Source of the DNA: Glebionis coronaria
Lineage: Eukaryota > Streptophyta > Magnoliopsida > Asterales > Asteraceae
Direction: 5' to 3'
Assembly: GCA_025667525.1 (NCBI GenBank)
Contig: CM046878.1
Coordinates: 400,203,275-400,267,274, forward strand
Length of the DNA stretch: 64,000 nt
Below, in pieces: positions 48,935-58,827 of the stretch. How positions within the stretch are numbered: the stretch's first letter is position 1; each line of letters begins with the position of its first letter. The notes beneath the pieces were generated by a model that saw only the letters and a program-made list of their open reading frames with translations, did no database searches and was not told the DNA's origin. The position numbers were made by a program, and so were the translations under genes.

Positions 48935-49034
48935 CTGCATATAAAAATTTTGAGTTATTACAAGGATATATGTTTTTTTGGGTCAAATGAGTACCCAAGG
49001 TTTAAGTATATGTACAAAAATTTCAAAAGTGTAC
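48935..49034 (-). other. Intron 3 of the R1 antisense gene
   Basis: 100 bases with GTACAC donor and ATGCAG acceptor. It is AT-rich and keeps the frame. Confidence 0.75.
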
Positions 49035-49566
49035 CTTCTCATTTGATGCGGCTACAAGGGCTTCGAGCTCGGCAATACGCTTCTCTCGGGTGTCGGCGTG
49101 CTGGGCTTGCCCTTTTACTGTTGCTTCGGCTGTCAACAGCGTTGCTTGCAAGGACGCGATGGTCTTCTCGTTCTTCACGACCATTGCCTCACGACGGGCT
49201 ATCTTCTTATCTGCCCGATTCACATTTGTAAGGGCCTTGATCAAGCGACGTCTCAAAGCGGCTCCCACTATCACTTGGTGTACGGACGACAAGTCAAATT
49301 GCTCAAGAAGGGCCTCATGATCCAACTCGTCTAAGTCTTGTGCGAGGACTGGCGGGGTAATGTGCTCGATAAATTCTGAACACTCAGATTCTGCTTCTAA
49401 CCTTGTCAAGCTTGACAAATTCCATGCTAGGCGCAGGCTTTCTTCTGGCCCCTCGGGGTGTGGTTCCTTGGCGTGTGTCGCAGCAGGGGACGGGGGTTTG
49501 TTAGTTGGTGTGGGGGATGGATTCCTCCCTACTTCTTCCTCCTGCTCTACGGCCGACGGATTAGCC
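49035..49566 (-). CDS. R1 antisense gene, exon 3
   Basis: Entered through acceptor CAATAG, completing a serine codon with exon 2. The Pro/Glu-rich start (SPTPTNKPPSPAA) is followed by a long heptad-like helical stretch (HQVIVGAALRRRLIKALTN, EKTIASLQATLLTAEAT, EKRIAELEALVAASNEK) characteristic of a coiled coil. No stop occurs in 177 codons. The joined exons resemble a structural or DNA-associated protein, but no catalytic motif is visible. Confidence 0.75.
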
Positions 49567-49651
49567 CTATTGTTGACATGGCAAAATTAGTCTATGCATT
49601 ATATATTTCACAAAGTATAATGACATGACTGAATATTCGAAGGATACTTAC
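49567..49651 (-). other. Intron 2 of the R1 antisense gene
   Basis: 85 bases, GTAAGT donor (consensus) and AATAG acceptor, T/A-rich. Confidence 0.8.
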
Positions 49652-50180
49652 GAGGTATCAATGGCAGGGTCTGGGCAGGTAGGAGCTACGGCACTCACGG
49701 GCGTGACTCGCAAGGCTGGCCCTCCCATGTTCGGGGTGGGATCGGCCTGAGCAGTCGAAGTACCACTCCCCTCTTGGTATTGCGGATGATCTTTCCTCAG
49801 TTTCTTTGGGGGAGCATTTGCGGCCCCGGCCTCATCTCCTATCTTCTTTGCCACCCTCCTGGTGGTCTTTCTCTTCCTGGATATGGGTGGGGCAGACCCG
49901 GAAGCTTGAGTGGTGTCTTCATTAGGATCATTCTCATCTTCCTGATGGGTCGCGGCCCCCTCCAACAGTGGTTCTTCACCATCTTCATTATGGAAATCCA
50001 ATGGGGATTTCTCAATAATGGGCCCTCCTTCATCTGATCTGGGCTCGGACGTTTCTTCGAGCGACATGGTGCGGTCAGCGGTCGCCTCCAGCAGAGGGAG
50101 CTCATTCTCCTTCAGTGGCCGGAACCCTTCGGGCACCTTCATGGGGTCACCCTGGCGTATTAACTCGTGTAGATTCATTT
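49652..50180 (-). CDS. R1 antisense gene, exon 2
   Basis: Begins EMNLHELIRQGDP after the acceptor CCGCAG. An acidic Glu/Asp stretch (about residues 35-95 of the exon) is followed by a strong bipartite basic cluster, SRKRKTTRRVAKK and PPKKLRKD, which looks like a nuclear localisation signal, and then a Pro/Ala-rich end. It is open throughout. This suggests a nuclear protein encoded on the strand opposite to gag-pol. Confidence 0.78.
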
Positions 50181-50266
50181 CTGCGGACATTCATGAGTAT
50201 GTGGGTTAGTAAGGTTCCACAAATATACATGGCGTTTCACATTTACAAAGTATAAAGTAAACCTAC
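50181..50266 (-). other. Intron 1 of the R1 antisense gene
   Basis: 86 bases with GTAGGT donor and CCGCAG acceptor. Joining gives an in-frame Glu codon across the border. Confidence 0.8.
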
Positions 50267-50647
50267 CCTCTCCCCGTTCAGTCAGGAAGCACGGATATAG
50301 GTCATCCCTCCCAAAGTAGCGGCGGCTTATTCCTACTAAGCACAGAAAGTGTTCCGGCAACCCTTTATGGAATTCTGTGCGGTGGGTATCTAGTATCTTT
50401 ATGTCTTTGCTGCTATAGTCTTTGGCTTTGGGCGGATAGTCTTTAGGTGCTTTGGTTTTGAGTACGAAAGGGGTAGGGAATACCTTCTCATCTACAAAGA
50501 AGTAATGGTCGTACCAATTCTTAAGGGAGTCTAGAGGCTTCCTATACGTCATAGGGGCATTCCCGGGTCGTTTTTTAAACGACAGCCACCCATTCACTAG
50601 CTGGGGAAAGTAAAAGGCCCTAAAAAGGTTCACGGTTGGGGTTACAC
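50267..50647 (-). pseudogene. R1 antisense gene, exon 1 second half
   Basis: Starts at the C3 insertion and reads VTPTVNLFRAFYFPQL, SFKKRPG and WYDHYFFVDEKVFPTPF. These are conserved blocks of the family called putative gypsy-type transposase (Pfam PF04195), despite which the protein is not a proven transposase. It continues the N-terminal half at 58828-59139. Across the insertion the frames differ by one base, so the join was damaged when C3 arrived or later. Confidence 0.78.
50643..50647. repeat. Possible target-site duplication of C3 (TACAC, partner 58823-58827)
   Basis: A 5-bp direct repeat flanks C3, but the right copy overlaps the CA end of the LTR. It may be chance or microhomology. 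Confidence 0.35.
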
Positions 50648-51384
50648 CCGGTTTTCATATTAAAGTCACGTATTTCCTTGGAAAACGTTGGCTCAGAACG
50701 GGAATTAATTTTCTCGGGCGTGATTTACAAGCCAAATCATGCAAAGGGATCAAGTTTACTTTACAACTTGGTCTAACACGAATTTGTGTACGTCTCAGTG
50801 CATTAATTTGTTAAAATAAGAGAAATCTTATTGACACCACGAATCAAACTTTTTCAAGAGATAAATTGGAAATGCTTTCATCACTATTTGACTCTTTAAA
50901 CAATGACTACAGCTCTTTAAATAGAAAACGGGTCATCGTTTAAGGGGGAGAAAATAGTAAAATCATCTTCGTCATTAAAATTGATTTTCAAAAGTGATTG
51001 TGAAAATTAAGGGCTACATGGTAATTGAGTGGTTTTGCTTTAGAAAACGACTAGTGTTCGTTCTAAGTGATAGGCATTGCTTTTAGATATTGGAGATATG
51101 CTAATAGATGCATTTGCTAAATTGTGTGTACGTTTAACAAGAGTTAGGTGAAATGGAAAAATTAGAAACAAAAAGGAAAAGTTTAGAAAATGTAGGGACT
51201 AAAGTGATATAAGTTGAAAATGTCAAAAATTGACCTAAGTCAAAAAAAACAAAACCCCCGCCCCTCACTGTTTCTGATTCACTGTTTATCATCTATCTTG
51301 CCGCCATTGTTGAATACACACACACAAGCTCTTAAAAAACATCTCGTTTCATCCATCTAGATCCGGTTCTTTCAACTAAATAAG
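50648..51384 (+). other. C3 post-pol leader of the env-position ORF
   Basis: Non-coding. The first 350 bases match C2 in inverted orientation. GGGGGAG tract at 50941-50950. The stretch from about 51250, with a C-rich patch and CTCACTGTTTCTG, looks like an untranslated first exon ending AAATAAG|GTATAT at 51384. Confidence 0.5.
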
Positions 51385-52270
51385 GTATATACATCAATAT
51401 GTTAACTTCTAATCCTCATTTCTTATCATATAAATCTGTTAAACATGCTCAATTACTCAGTCTAATCCACTTAGGGTTTTTGATTAAATTAGGCTAAATT
51501 GATTAGGGATTTATGGTGGGTTTTGCTCGGAATAGGTTAAATGATGATTAAATTGCTTTAGATTGCCTTAGAAACTCACAAACGCGCTAGATCAAACATC
51601 TGAGTTTAGTTTGTAAAAGTTCCGGATGAACATGGCTTAAAACTTCCGAATGAAGGATTTCTTCTGAAAAACTTCCGAATGAGGAAGTTCCGAATGAGGA
51701 ACTTCCGAATGAAGGAAGTTCCGAATGAAGAACTTCCGAATGAAGGAAGTTCCGAATGAAGAACTTCCGAATGAAGGAAGTTCCGAATGAAGAACTTCCG
51801 AATGAAGGAAGTTCCGAATGAAGAACTTCCGGATGAAGGAAGTTCCGAATGAAGAACTTCCGGATGAAGGAAGTTCCGAATGAAGGAATGTTCCGGATGA
51901 AGGAAGTTCCGAATGAAGAACTTCCGGATGAAGGAAGTTCCGAATGAAGAACTTCCGGATGAAGGAAGTTCCGTATGAAGAACTTCCGGATGAAGAAGTT
52001 CCGAATGAGGAGAAGTTCCGAATGAGGAAATGTTCCGGATGAAGAAGTTCCGAATGAGGAAATGTTCCGGATGAAGATGTTCCGAATGAGGAAATGTTCC
52101 GGATGAAGATGTTCCGAATGAGGAAAAGTTCCGTATGAGTTGTTTGATTATTCTTGTTTGCATGATATATATGTACTTGTTGTTTTATGAAATGTGTTAT
52201 GCTTAGAAGTAAGAATGATATATATCTATATGCTTTTGTGCATCAACCTTTCATGTCTTATCTTAAGCAG
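51385..52270 (+). other. Predicted 5' UTR intron of the C3 ORF
   Basis: AAG|GTATAT donor and CTTAAGCAG acceptor five bases before the ATG context (ATACAATGAC). The T-rich stretch before the acceptor fits. The 886 bases contain the TTCCGAATGAAG array. It is inferred only from splice-site sequence. Confidence 0.5.
51615..52137. repeat. Tandem array of TTCCGAATGAAG / TTCCGGATGAAG units
   Basis: Around 30 alternating units of 14-17 bases (AAGTTCCGAATGAAGAAC / TTCCGGATGAAGG), with a higher-order period of about 31 bases, degrading to ATGTTCCGGATGAAG at the right. One strand reads as an open repetitive frame purely because of the period. Confidence 0.9.
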
Positions 52271-52275
52271 ATACA

Positions 52276-55200
52276 ATGACTAATCCAACGGTACAAGCAA
52301 TCCAAGAATCTAGAGAAGCCGATATTGCTAAAGCCCGAACCCTTAAGTTTATACCCAACAACTACCGGCTGAAGCAAGTCTCTAAATCCACCCACCATGG
52401 TTTTAAGGTCGCCATAGCCATTCTTGATAACTCTCATTTCAAGAACGCCCTTAGGAGTACAGCCTCGGTGCCTTATGAGTATATGTTTGAATTTTGGGCT
52501 ACCAAGGAAATCACTTCGAACAAGATCACCTTCACCATCGACAACAAGCAGCAGACGCTCACAGTTTCAGACTTCCGTAAGATTCTTGGTATACGGGATA
52601 CACCCAAGGGCATGTCATTCTCGAGGGATCCCACTAAAGATGAACTCGTGGAGTTATTTGAAGCACTTGGATGTCCGGAAATACGAGTTGCATCTGAGTT
52701 TACCACTGCTAAGGTGGGACAACCTTGGAGAGCATTGATGGGTATTCTCAGTAAATGTCTTACGCCAAAAACGAGTGGCCATGATGCACCGCGCAGTCCT
52801 ATAATAAACCTCTTCTATGGCATGTACAAAGCTGCAAATTCAGATTATGCTTTGTTGATATGGGAAGAATTCACATTTCAACTCTTCTACAACAAGAAGC
52901 TGAAGACAAACTTCTTTCCTTATCCTCGGTTTATTAAGCTAATCATTAATTATTTTATGAAGCTTGATATTACTATTGATAGGCGTACAGCAGGTCGCTA
53001 TCACACTGAAGAAGCTGATGATACTGTAGATCTGAGGCATGAAGGACCGTCTATTGGTGTGATTCCGGGTCCTATTCCTGATTACCTTCTATCTGATAAA
53101 ATCAAAGGTTCTGCAGATTACAAGCTACTGCAGATAGAAATCCAGAGGCTGAAAGCAAACCTTCAAACTGGAGAAGACTCATCCACAACGGTTAAGAGTA
53201 AAGGTAAACGCAAACAACCAGCTGCGTTACCTGAACCCGAAACCAAGAAGAAGAAGACAGAGGGTAAGAAGGGAAAGGGTAAGGCTGATGAGATGGCTTT
53301 ACGTGATGAAGAAGATATTGTTGATCCTACTATGGATAAAACCGAGAAACAAATGATGAAGATAGCAATTAAAAGGAGTAGGAAAGATACAGGCGGTAGT
53401 GGTTCAGGTGCTAGGGTAGATATTGAGGATGAGTACGTGGAACCAGATGATGTTGATGAGTTTGGGTCACCTGAACATTATTCCACTTCGAAGGAGCCAT
53501 CAATCCCTATTTCAGCAAGTGTGGAAAAGGAACCTGTTGCTCCTACGATCATGGTGACAACTCAACCCTTAACAACTCAACCTCCACCCATACAACCCTT
53601 AACAACCAGACCGGCCTCAACACCATTTCTTCAACCACCGATAATTCCCATTCTTAGTACAGCAGTAACAACCGAGCCCATTCAATCAACCCAGAGCAGC
53701 TCTGCAACCTCTGCAATGGCTGCATTAGTGATGGCCGAAATGTTTGACAAACATGTGGATACTCACAAACGCGAAATGGATGAACTTCGCCAAGAGTTGC
53801 AAAGACGAGCTCAGAGGGAAGAAGAATCTAGGAAAGCCCAAGAGGAGATGATTGCTAGGTTCGCTTCAGATATGGAGTTGACTCGAAAAGCACATGCAGA
53901 AGAACTTGCTCGGGTTAAGCAGGCTGAGGCTGATAAGCATGCTGCACGTATTACCAGACTTCAAGCGATGAGGGATAAATATAAGGAACAAAAAGAAGCA
54001 CTTGAAGCATCTGTGAAAGAAAGAGTGCAAGAATCCGTTGAATCCTTAATGCCTAATCTTCGTGATGAGTTGAAGACACTTGCTGCTGACAACTTGATGG
54101 TCAAATCATCCAACCCTTCAGAAGCCGCCTACAAGATTGCTTATGACCTGACGGATTTTGAATTGAAGAAGATCCTTAAGGCTCGTATGGTGGAACTTGG
54201 GTCGTTTGACAAGTCTAGGATTCAACGGGCTCTATATAAATCCCTGAATGATGCTATCATGGAGGATGATAGATTATTCAAAACGTTTGGAAGTGTGGTA
54301 CCATATCACATCTTACCTGAGGAAGAAAGGGAAGAGAGTGAAGAAGAGGGTACGGGGGAAGAAGAGGAAGAAGAAGAAGAAGAAGGAGAAAAGGATAAAG
54401 ACGATGACGAGGGTGGTGATGATGATGAGGATGATGAGGATAATGACGATGATGAGGATGATGATGATGGCGATGATGGTGGTGAGAATCAGGAGAGTGC
54501 TAGGGGTAGTAACGGGGATGACAATCAGGATGATGATGGGGGTGAACAACCGAAAGAGGGAGACAAGGTTACCAGCTCCAAGAAGACTGCTACTAAGACT
54601 GGAACCAAGTCCACAAAAGATGCAGCACAGAAGGACAAATCGACATCCTCAGAATCACGACGAACTAAGTGGCGCCACGATGTGAATGCCACTACAGCGT
54701 CATCGGTTCCTGGTATCTCTATCGCTGTATCTGTACCTATTACCACTAACCCCATTAGTTCTACTGTTGTTCCTCCTGTGATTGCAGAATCAGTGACGGA
54801 ACCCGAAGCTGCACAACACTCTCCAGTTCACGACACTGCTGAAATGCCTGAAACTGAACCAACAGATGTTCGCACTTCAACTCCTCAACAACAAGCTCAA
54901 CAATCTACGGTTCCTAAACCAAGCACAAGAGTTTGGGAAGACACGTTGGAGATAGACGAAACCGCACCACCACAGGCTTGGATCACGGCAGCAGCACAAT
55001 ATGATCCGATCACAGATGCTGACAAAGATGTGCTGTATCTCCGTATCCGAAGTCCGATTGACTTATGTGCATTTCTTGCTCATGAGTATAAGACTTCGGT
55101 TACTCCATCCTTGGTGAAGAAAGCGCTGCACGATAGGAGACTTCGCGCCAAAACCCGATTACCCCGAATGGAGTTCGAGTACTATGCCGATGAGATCCTA

Positions 55201-56235
55201 AAGGCTTTGAAAACCGTCCAACGGCCAGGACTTCATGAATCAGAAAGAGCTCCACCTCCAATGGATCCTGCTCAAGATAATCAGATTGCTCTTGACTTCT
55301 TCGTCACCAATGATCTTGAGTATCTTATGAAGGGGTCATCAAAGTACGCAACCTCCCTAACCTTGCTGAAAGCTGCCAACTGGGGGACAATACCCTATAT
55401 CGAGGAAAAGGTAAATCGACTCTGGGTCCCAAAAATGAATCGTAATTATGATATGTATGCTGTCATAGGTGCATCTCATTGGGACGAACGAGTCCGAAGG
55501 GCGTACAGGGGTTGCTGCTTGGTCAATTCTGGAAGCATCGTTAGATCAGATATCCGCATCTCCAGCATCTTAGGAATGAAAACTGAAGCCAAGAACGGCT
55601 ATTATCATGTGACGGAGATTCGCTTGAAAAGGGAGGATGACAGGGAATACAAAATCCAGCAAGGAGATTTTTCCATCATTCGCCTTGAGGATATCGAAGA
55701 TATGCTGCTTCTGATGACCCGAGATCAACTTACACACATTCCTCGTGAAGACCTGATTGCTTTGAATACAGCACTTCGTATGTTCACACGAAGCGTTGTC
55801 ATCAAGTCACGAGTTGAAGATCTTCAGTTGGGAGTCGAAAGCTATCAGAGGAAGCTCAACTTAACCCGTCCTGTGAATCAAGTGCTACCTCAACATGTAG
55901 AAAGATGTCCATACACCGGCATTTCTGTCCCGAATTACGGAATTTTCTACTTAAACAGCAGAGGTTTGATGAAGTTTATGAGGGTGGGGGAGCTCCACAA
56001 GTATAGTGATGGAACTCTTATACAAGTCAGAGGAAAGTTGGAGCATCTGAACTCGGGTGGGACATTGCCAGAGATGACGGAGGATTGGCATCCGGGTTAC
56101 CGGCAGATGGCGAAGTATGTGATCAAAAAGATCGATCAAAAGCTCCGTGAACGTAGATTGATGAGGAGCTTGGAAAGATTCGTGGGTGGAAGACCGTATT
56201 TAGTGCACCACAAGCTACTGCAACGATCCATCTAA
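52276..56235 (+). CDS. C3 env-position ORF, 1319 codons, intact
   Basis: The ATG at 52276 follows the predicted acceptor, and the frame is open for 1319 codons. Layout: residues 1-285 form a globular domain (YEYMFEFWATKEI, DFRKILGI, INLFYGMYKAAN, LLIWEEFTFQLFYNKK). Residues 305-340 are Lys-rich, nuclear-signal-like (KKKKTEGKKGKGK). Residues 418-475 are Pro/Thr/Gln-rich. Residues 488-585 are a charged coiled coil, and 678-742 are almost all Glu/Asp. Residues 895-1315 form a second conserved domain (VEDLQLGVESYQRKLNL, ELHKYSDGTL, RRLMRSLERFVGGRPY). Similar proteins are common beside SIRE Copia elements in Asteraceae. I see no signal peptide or membrane segment, so it is env-like in position only. 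Function unknown. The 3' region and LTR follow it. Confidence 0.85.
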   Translation: MTNPTVQAIQESREADIAKARTLKFIPNNYRLKQVSKSTHHGFKVAIAILDNSHFKNALRSTASVPYEYMFEFWATKEITSNKITFTIDNKQQTLTVSDFRKILGIRDTPKGMSFSRDPTKDELVELFEALGCPEIRVASEFTTAKVGQPWRALMGILSKCLTPKTSGHDAPRSPIINLFYGMYKAANSDYALLIWEEFTFQLFYNKKLKTNFFPYPRFIKLIINYFMKLDITIDRRTAGRYHTEEADDTVDLRHEGPSIGVIPGPIPDYLLSDKIKGSADYKLLQIEIQRLKANLQTGEDSSTTVKSKGKRKQPAALPEPETKKKKTEGKKGKGKADEMALRDEEDIVDPTMDKTEKQMMKIAIKRSRKDTGGSGSGARVDIEDEYVEPDDVDEFGSPEHYSTSKEPSIPISASVEKEPVAPTIMVTTQPLTTQPPPIQPLTTRPASTPFLQPPIIPILSTAVTTEPIQSTQSSSATSAMAALVMAEMFDKHVDTHKREMDELRQELQRRAQREEESRKAQEEMIARFASDMELTRKAHAEELARVKQAEADKHAARITRLQAMRDKYKEQKEALEASVKERVQESVESLMPNLRDELKTLAADNLMVKSSNPSEAAYKIAYDLTDFELKKILKARMVELGSFDKSRIQRALYKSLNDAIMEDDRLFKTFGSVVPYHILPEEEREESEEEGTGEEEEEEEEEGEKDKDDDEGGDDDEDDEDNDDDEDDDDGDDGGENQESARGSNGDDNQDDDGGEQPKEGDKVTSSKKTATKTGTKSTKDAAQKDKSTSSESRRTKWRHDVNATTASSVPGISIAVSVPITTNPISSTVVPPVIAESVTEPEAAQHSPVHDTAEMPETEPTDVRTSTPQQQAQQSTVPKPSTRVWEDTLEIDETAPPQAWITAAAQYDPITDADKDVLYLRIRSPIDLCAFLAHEYKTSVTPSLVKKALHDRRLRAKTRLPRMEFEYYADEILKALKTVQRPGLHESERAPPPMDPAQDNQIALDFFVTNDLEYLMKGSSKYATSLTLLKAANWGTIPYIEEKVNRLWVPKMNRNYDMYAVIGASHWDERVRRAYRGCCLVNSGSIVRSDIRISSILGMKTEAKNGYYHVTEIRLKREDDREYKIQQGDFSIIRLEDIEDMLLLMTRDQLTHIPREDLIALNTALRMFTRSVVIKSRVEDLQLGVESYQRKLNLTRPVNQVLPQHVERCPYTGISVPNYGIFYLNSRGLMKFMRVGELHKYSDGTLIQVRGKLEHLNSGGTLPEMTEDWHPGYRQMAKYVIKKIDQKLRERRLMRSLERFVGGRPYLVHHKLLQRSI
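54316..54510 (+). repeat. GAA/GAT trinucleotide-rich tract in the C3 ORF
   Basis: A run of GAA, GAG, GAT and GAC codons encoding the acidic block. It is length-unstable in principle. The opposite strand appears as a hydrophobic open frame by accident. Confidence 0.85.
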
Positions 56236-58481
56236 TGGGTCGTACATTTCAGGTCACTTTATATTGGTTTTCAATTGTGAATATGTATATTTGTGAATAA
56301 TGTGCTTGTATGGCTTGTTGTAGTGTTAAGGTATGATAATTTTTCAAGAATTTCTCACGAGATTCTAAATCTTTCAAAATATGTCATACCAAAGCACTAC
56401 AACTATCCCTTATTAACTTAAGGGGGAGCAATAACTTGTTCTATGGCCAAACATTGATTTCATTTTTACCCAAAGACCGGTTAATCCATTCAATATCCCA
56501 AATATTAATGGTTAACATTTTGGATAAGGGGAGAAAATGGGATTAAGGAGACGTAAGTGATACTTGGCTAAAAGATGAAAAAGACTTAACGATAATCCAA
56601 CTTAATATGTGTTAAGCACGTGTTAAGGGGGAGCGTTTTTGATGAACAAAACACCTAAGGTACAAAACTTTTGATTTCAATATCACAAGTACCTTATGTG
56701 ATTTTCAATGATTTTTCATGGTGGCAATTCCTTCCCAAAACACGCTTAATTCACGATGGATGTGGTGACAAAAGGGTGGTAGGAATAGGTTTAGTCCAAT
56801 GATTCATCAGAACCGATGGAATCTTCCCAAGGACAATTCCCTAGATAGAATTAGAAGTCCTAGGAAAGATGGAGAAAGAATGTGAACGTAGCTGAATGCC
56901 GACCAAGTACTTAAGCTAGCACTGGAACAATCACAACAAGGTGCTAGTGATGACGTATTGGTAAGCATTGAAGGGGTTGAAGAATGAAAAAGAAATGTAA
57001 AGATAAAGGGTGTAAAGAAAGAAGCCCTCCTTACAACTTTAGGCAGAAACCGGGTCAATACATATGCTATTGAGGTCATTTTTGTTAATGATTCTCGGTA
57101 TTGAAGAAAGACATCATGGACCCAGTGATGCAATGCACAACCCTTCCCCAGCTAACTCAAATATCTCTCAAAAGGTATTTGTTTTAATCACACGGAGATC
57201 AACACGTTATCTATTGGTTTATTCACTCCGAATAAACTGGTATTGAAAAGGTGGCACTCCTCTCCAGCCATCGCTCACTAAATCAAAACGCACAATCGAG
57301 TCTAGAGCCAAGAGATCATCAAAAGTCTCATTAGGACACTTTCCATTTATTCCTTGCTTTCTCACACACTGTGAAAAGTAAGAGATTTTCATGAGTCCTA
57401 CGCAATATTCCTGTAATATTGCCAGAACATCCGAGTAATACGTAAGTATTACAATGAAGATGGAAATCCTGCTTGAGCCAACATCAAACAAGCTCATGGT
57501 AGGTTACACGTGCGGTTCTTTTAGAACCAATCTTGTGAAAAACTGGAAGGTAACAGTGGTTTAATTCTTAATTGAACTTAAACTCGTTCCAGGCCTCTTC
57601 GCATTATCATATGATCTTGCCAGAACACTCAGAGTGACTCTTTATTGACCACAGTGACGAGTGGAAATCCTTCTAGTGTCAACATCAAACAGCACTTGGT
57701 AGGTAACGTGCAAGATTCTTTATGAATTGAGCTCGTGACAACTGGAAAGCAACGATGGTGAAAATCTTAATTGAAATTCACTTGTTCCAGGTTTCATGAA
57801 TTGACGGCTTTTAATCACAAGGATAATTTATCCAAGTGATTCACTCTTTATGTTCGCAGTCAGCTTTGGACGGTCGAATAAAGAGAACGGGTTCACCCGC
57901 GAAATCATGTCAGGAAGTTACTTAATTGAAACTATCCGTCACGGGTACGATATCTTATATCGTCCAACGGTCTTCACCGACCGGAGGTAAAATGCTACCG
58001 AATTAGAATAAAATGTTCAAAGCCATTTTATTCGTGTCGTTGCTGTGTACCTGTTAAAGACGGTGGCGTTGCTGTGTACCTGTTGAAGACGGTGGCGTTG
58101 CTGAGTACCAGTAAAGACGGTGGTGTTGCGGTGTACCTGTAAAAGTCATTCCCACATGCTTATGTCTTTTGCAACAAAGTTCAGCAAAAATTCAAGAAAG
58201 TAAAAGATGAAGTCTTCCGCTGTACCAAACTCTGAAGCTTTCAAGAATTCAACAAAAAGACGTAAGTGTGTGGAACATGAAGTCACGAGGAGGCAAAGTT
58301 CACAAGAAAGGCAAAGATCGCACGTGAAAGGCCAAAGAACAATGCTCTCAAGTCAAAGCCAAAAAGATCAAATCAACATATTCACAACAAAAGAAAGAAA
58401 AGAAGAAAAGACTACGAGCTAAAGAACGAAGACTTAGTATAGTATGCTAGGTTTAGAACTTTGTAACGTGGAGTGACCTCC
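56236..58481 (+). other. C3 3' untranslated region
   Basis: 2.2 kb, non-coding, partly homologous to 35521-37250 of C2 in opposite orientation. GGGGGAG-type tracts at about 56418-56429, 56525-56534 and 56623-56633. A 29-bp minisatellite is at 58038-58140. Short frames near 58207-58422 are not supported as a gene. Confidence 0.7.
58038..58140. repeat. 29-bp minisatellite, about 3.5 copies
   Basis: Unit CGTTGCTGTGTACCTGTTAA plus AGACGGTGG, starting at 58038, 58067, 58096 and about 58124 with a few changes. C2 has only one counterpart (near 35830-35870). Confidence 0.8.
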
Positions 58482-58494
58482 CTTAGGGGGAGAT
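58482..58494 (+). other. C3 polypurine tract
   Basis: TTAGGGGGAGAT directly before the LTR start TGTTAGAAATACG. This is the classic Copia tract. Confidence 0.88.
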
Positions 58495-58826
58495 TGTTAG
58501 AAATACGTTTTAACGTATATTAGAAGTATCGGTCACTCCACAATATGATTTATGTTGTAATAGCTCGTAGTTAGTAATTAGTTATTTAGTTGCTTATTAA
58601 CTTAAGTAAGAACCGGTCCATGGGCTTGTCATGGACCGGCCCAAGCCCAATGTTAGGCTTGGACTATAAATACCCCTTTCCACTAAGGAAAGGGGTTGGT
58701 TGTTGTCATTTCTTGTTTTCCATATTAATAAAATACACATAGTTTCTCTCACTTTCTCTCTCTAACTTTCTCTCTCTAGAAATCAACAAACCCCTTCATA
58801 GATTCATTGATTATCAATATTCTACA
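58495..58826 (+). repeat. C3 3' LTR (332 bp)
   Basis: TGTTAGAAATACG ... TATTCTACA. TATAAATA at 58665-58672 and AATAAA at 58727-58732 mark promoter and polyadenylation. CT-rich TCTCTC repeat in 58741-58780. Homologous to the C2 LTR. Confidence 0.85.
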
Positions 58827-58827
58827 C

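Larger units (their letters stand above)
50648..58826 (+). mobile_element. C3: 5'-truncated SIRE Copia 3' half in R1
   Basis: Homologous to C2 from the post-pol region onward (GTTTTC..ATTAAAGTCACGTATTTC matches reverse of 60440-60466). It has no 5' LTR, PBS, gag or pol. It contains a leader intron, the 1319-codon ORF, a 3' region with repeated GGGGGAG tracts, the true polypurine tract and a complete 3' LTR. The left edge is ragged, the right edge is a normal LTR end, and the only flanking repeat is doubtful. It looks like a 5'-truncated or template-switched integration. Confidence 0.7.

Noticed and set aside
51606..52163. 185-codon minus-strand frame with Ser/Phe/Arg repeats
   Set aside because: An artefact of the TTCCGAATGAAG array having a period compatible with an open frame. 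It has no domain and no start context.
54313..54549. Hydrophobic, membrane-like minus-strand frame
   Set aside because: Exact shadow of the acidic GAA/GAT tract of the C3 ORF.
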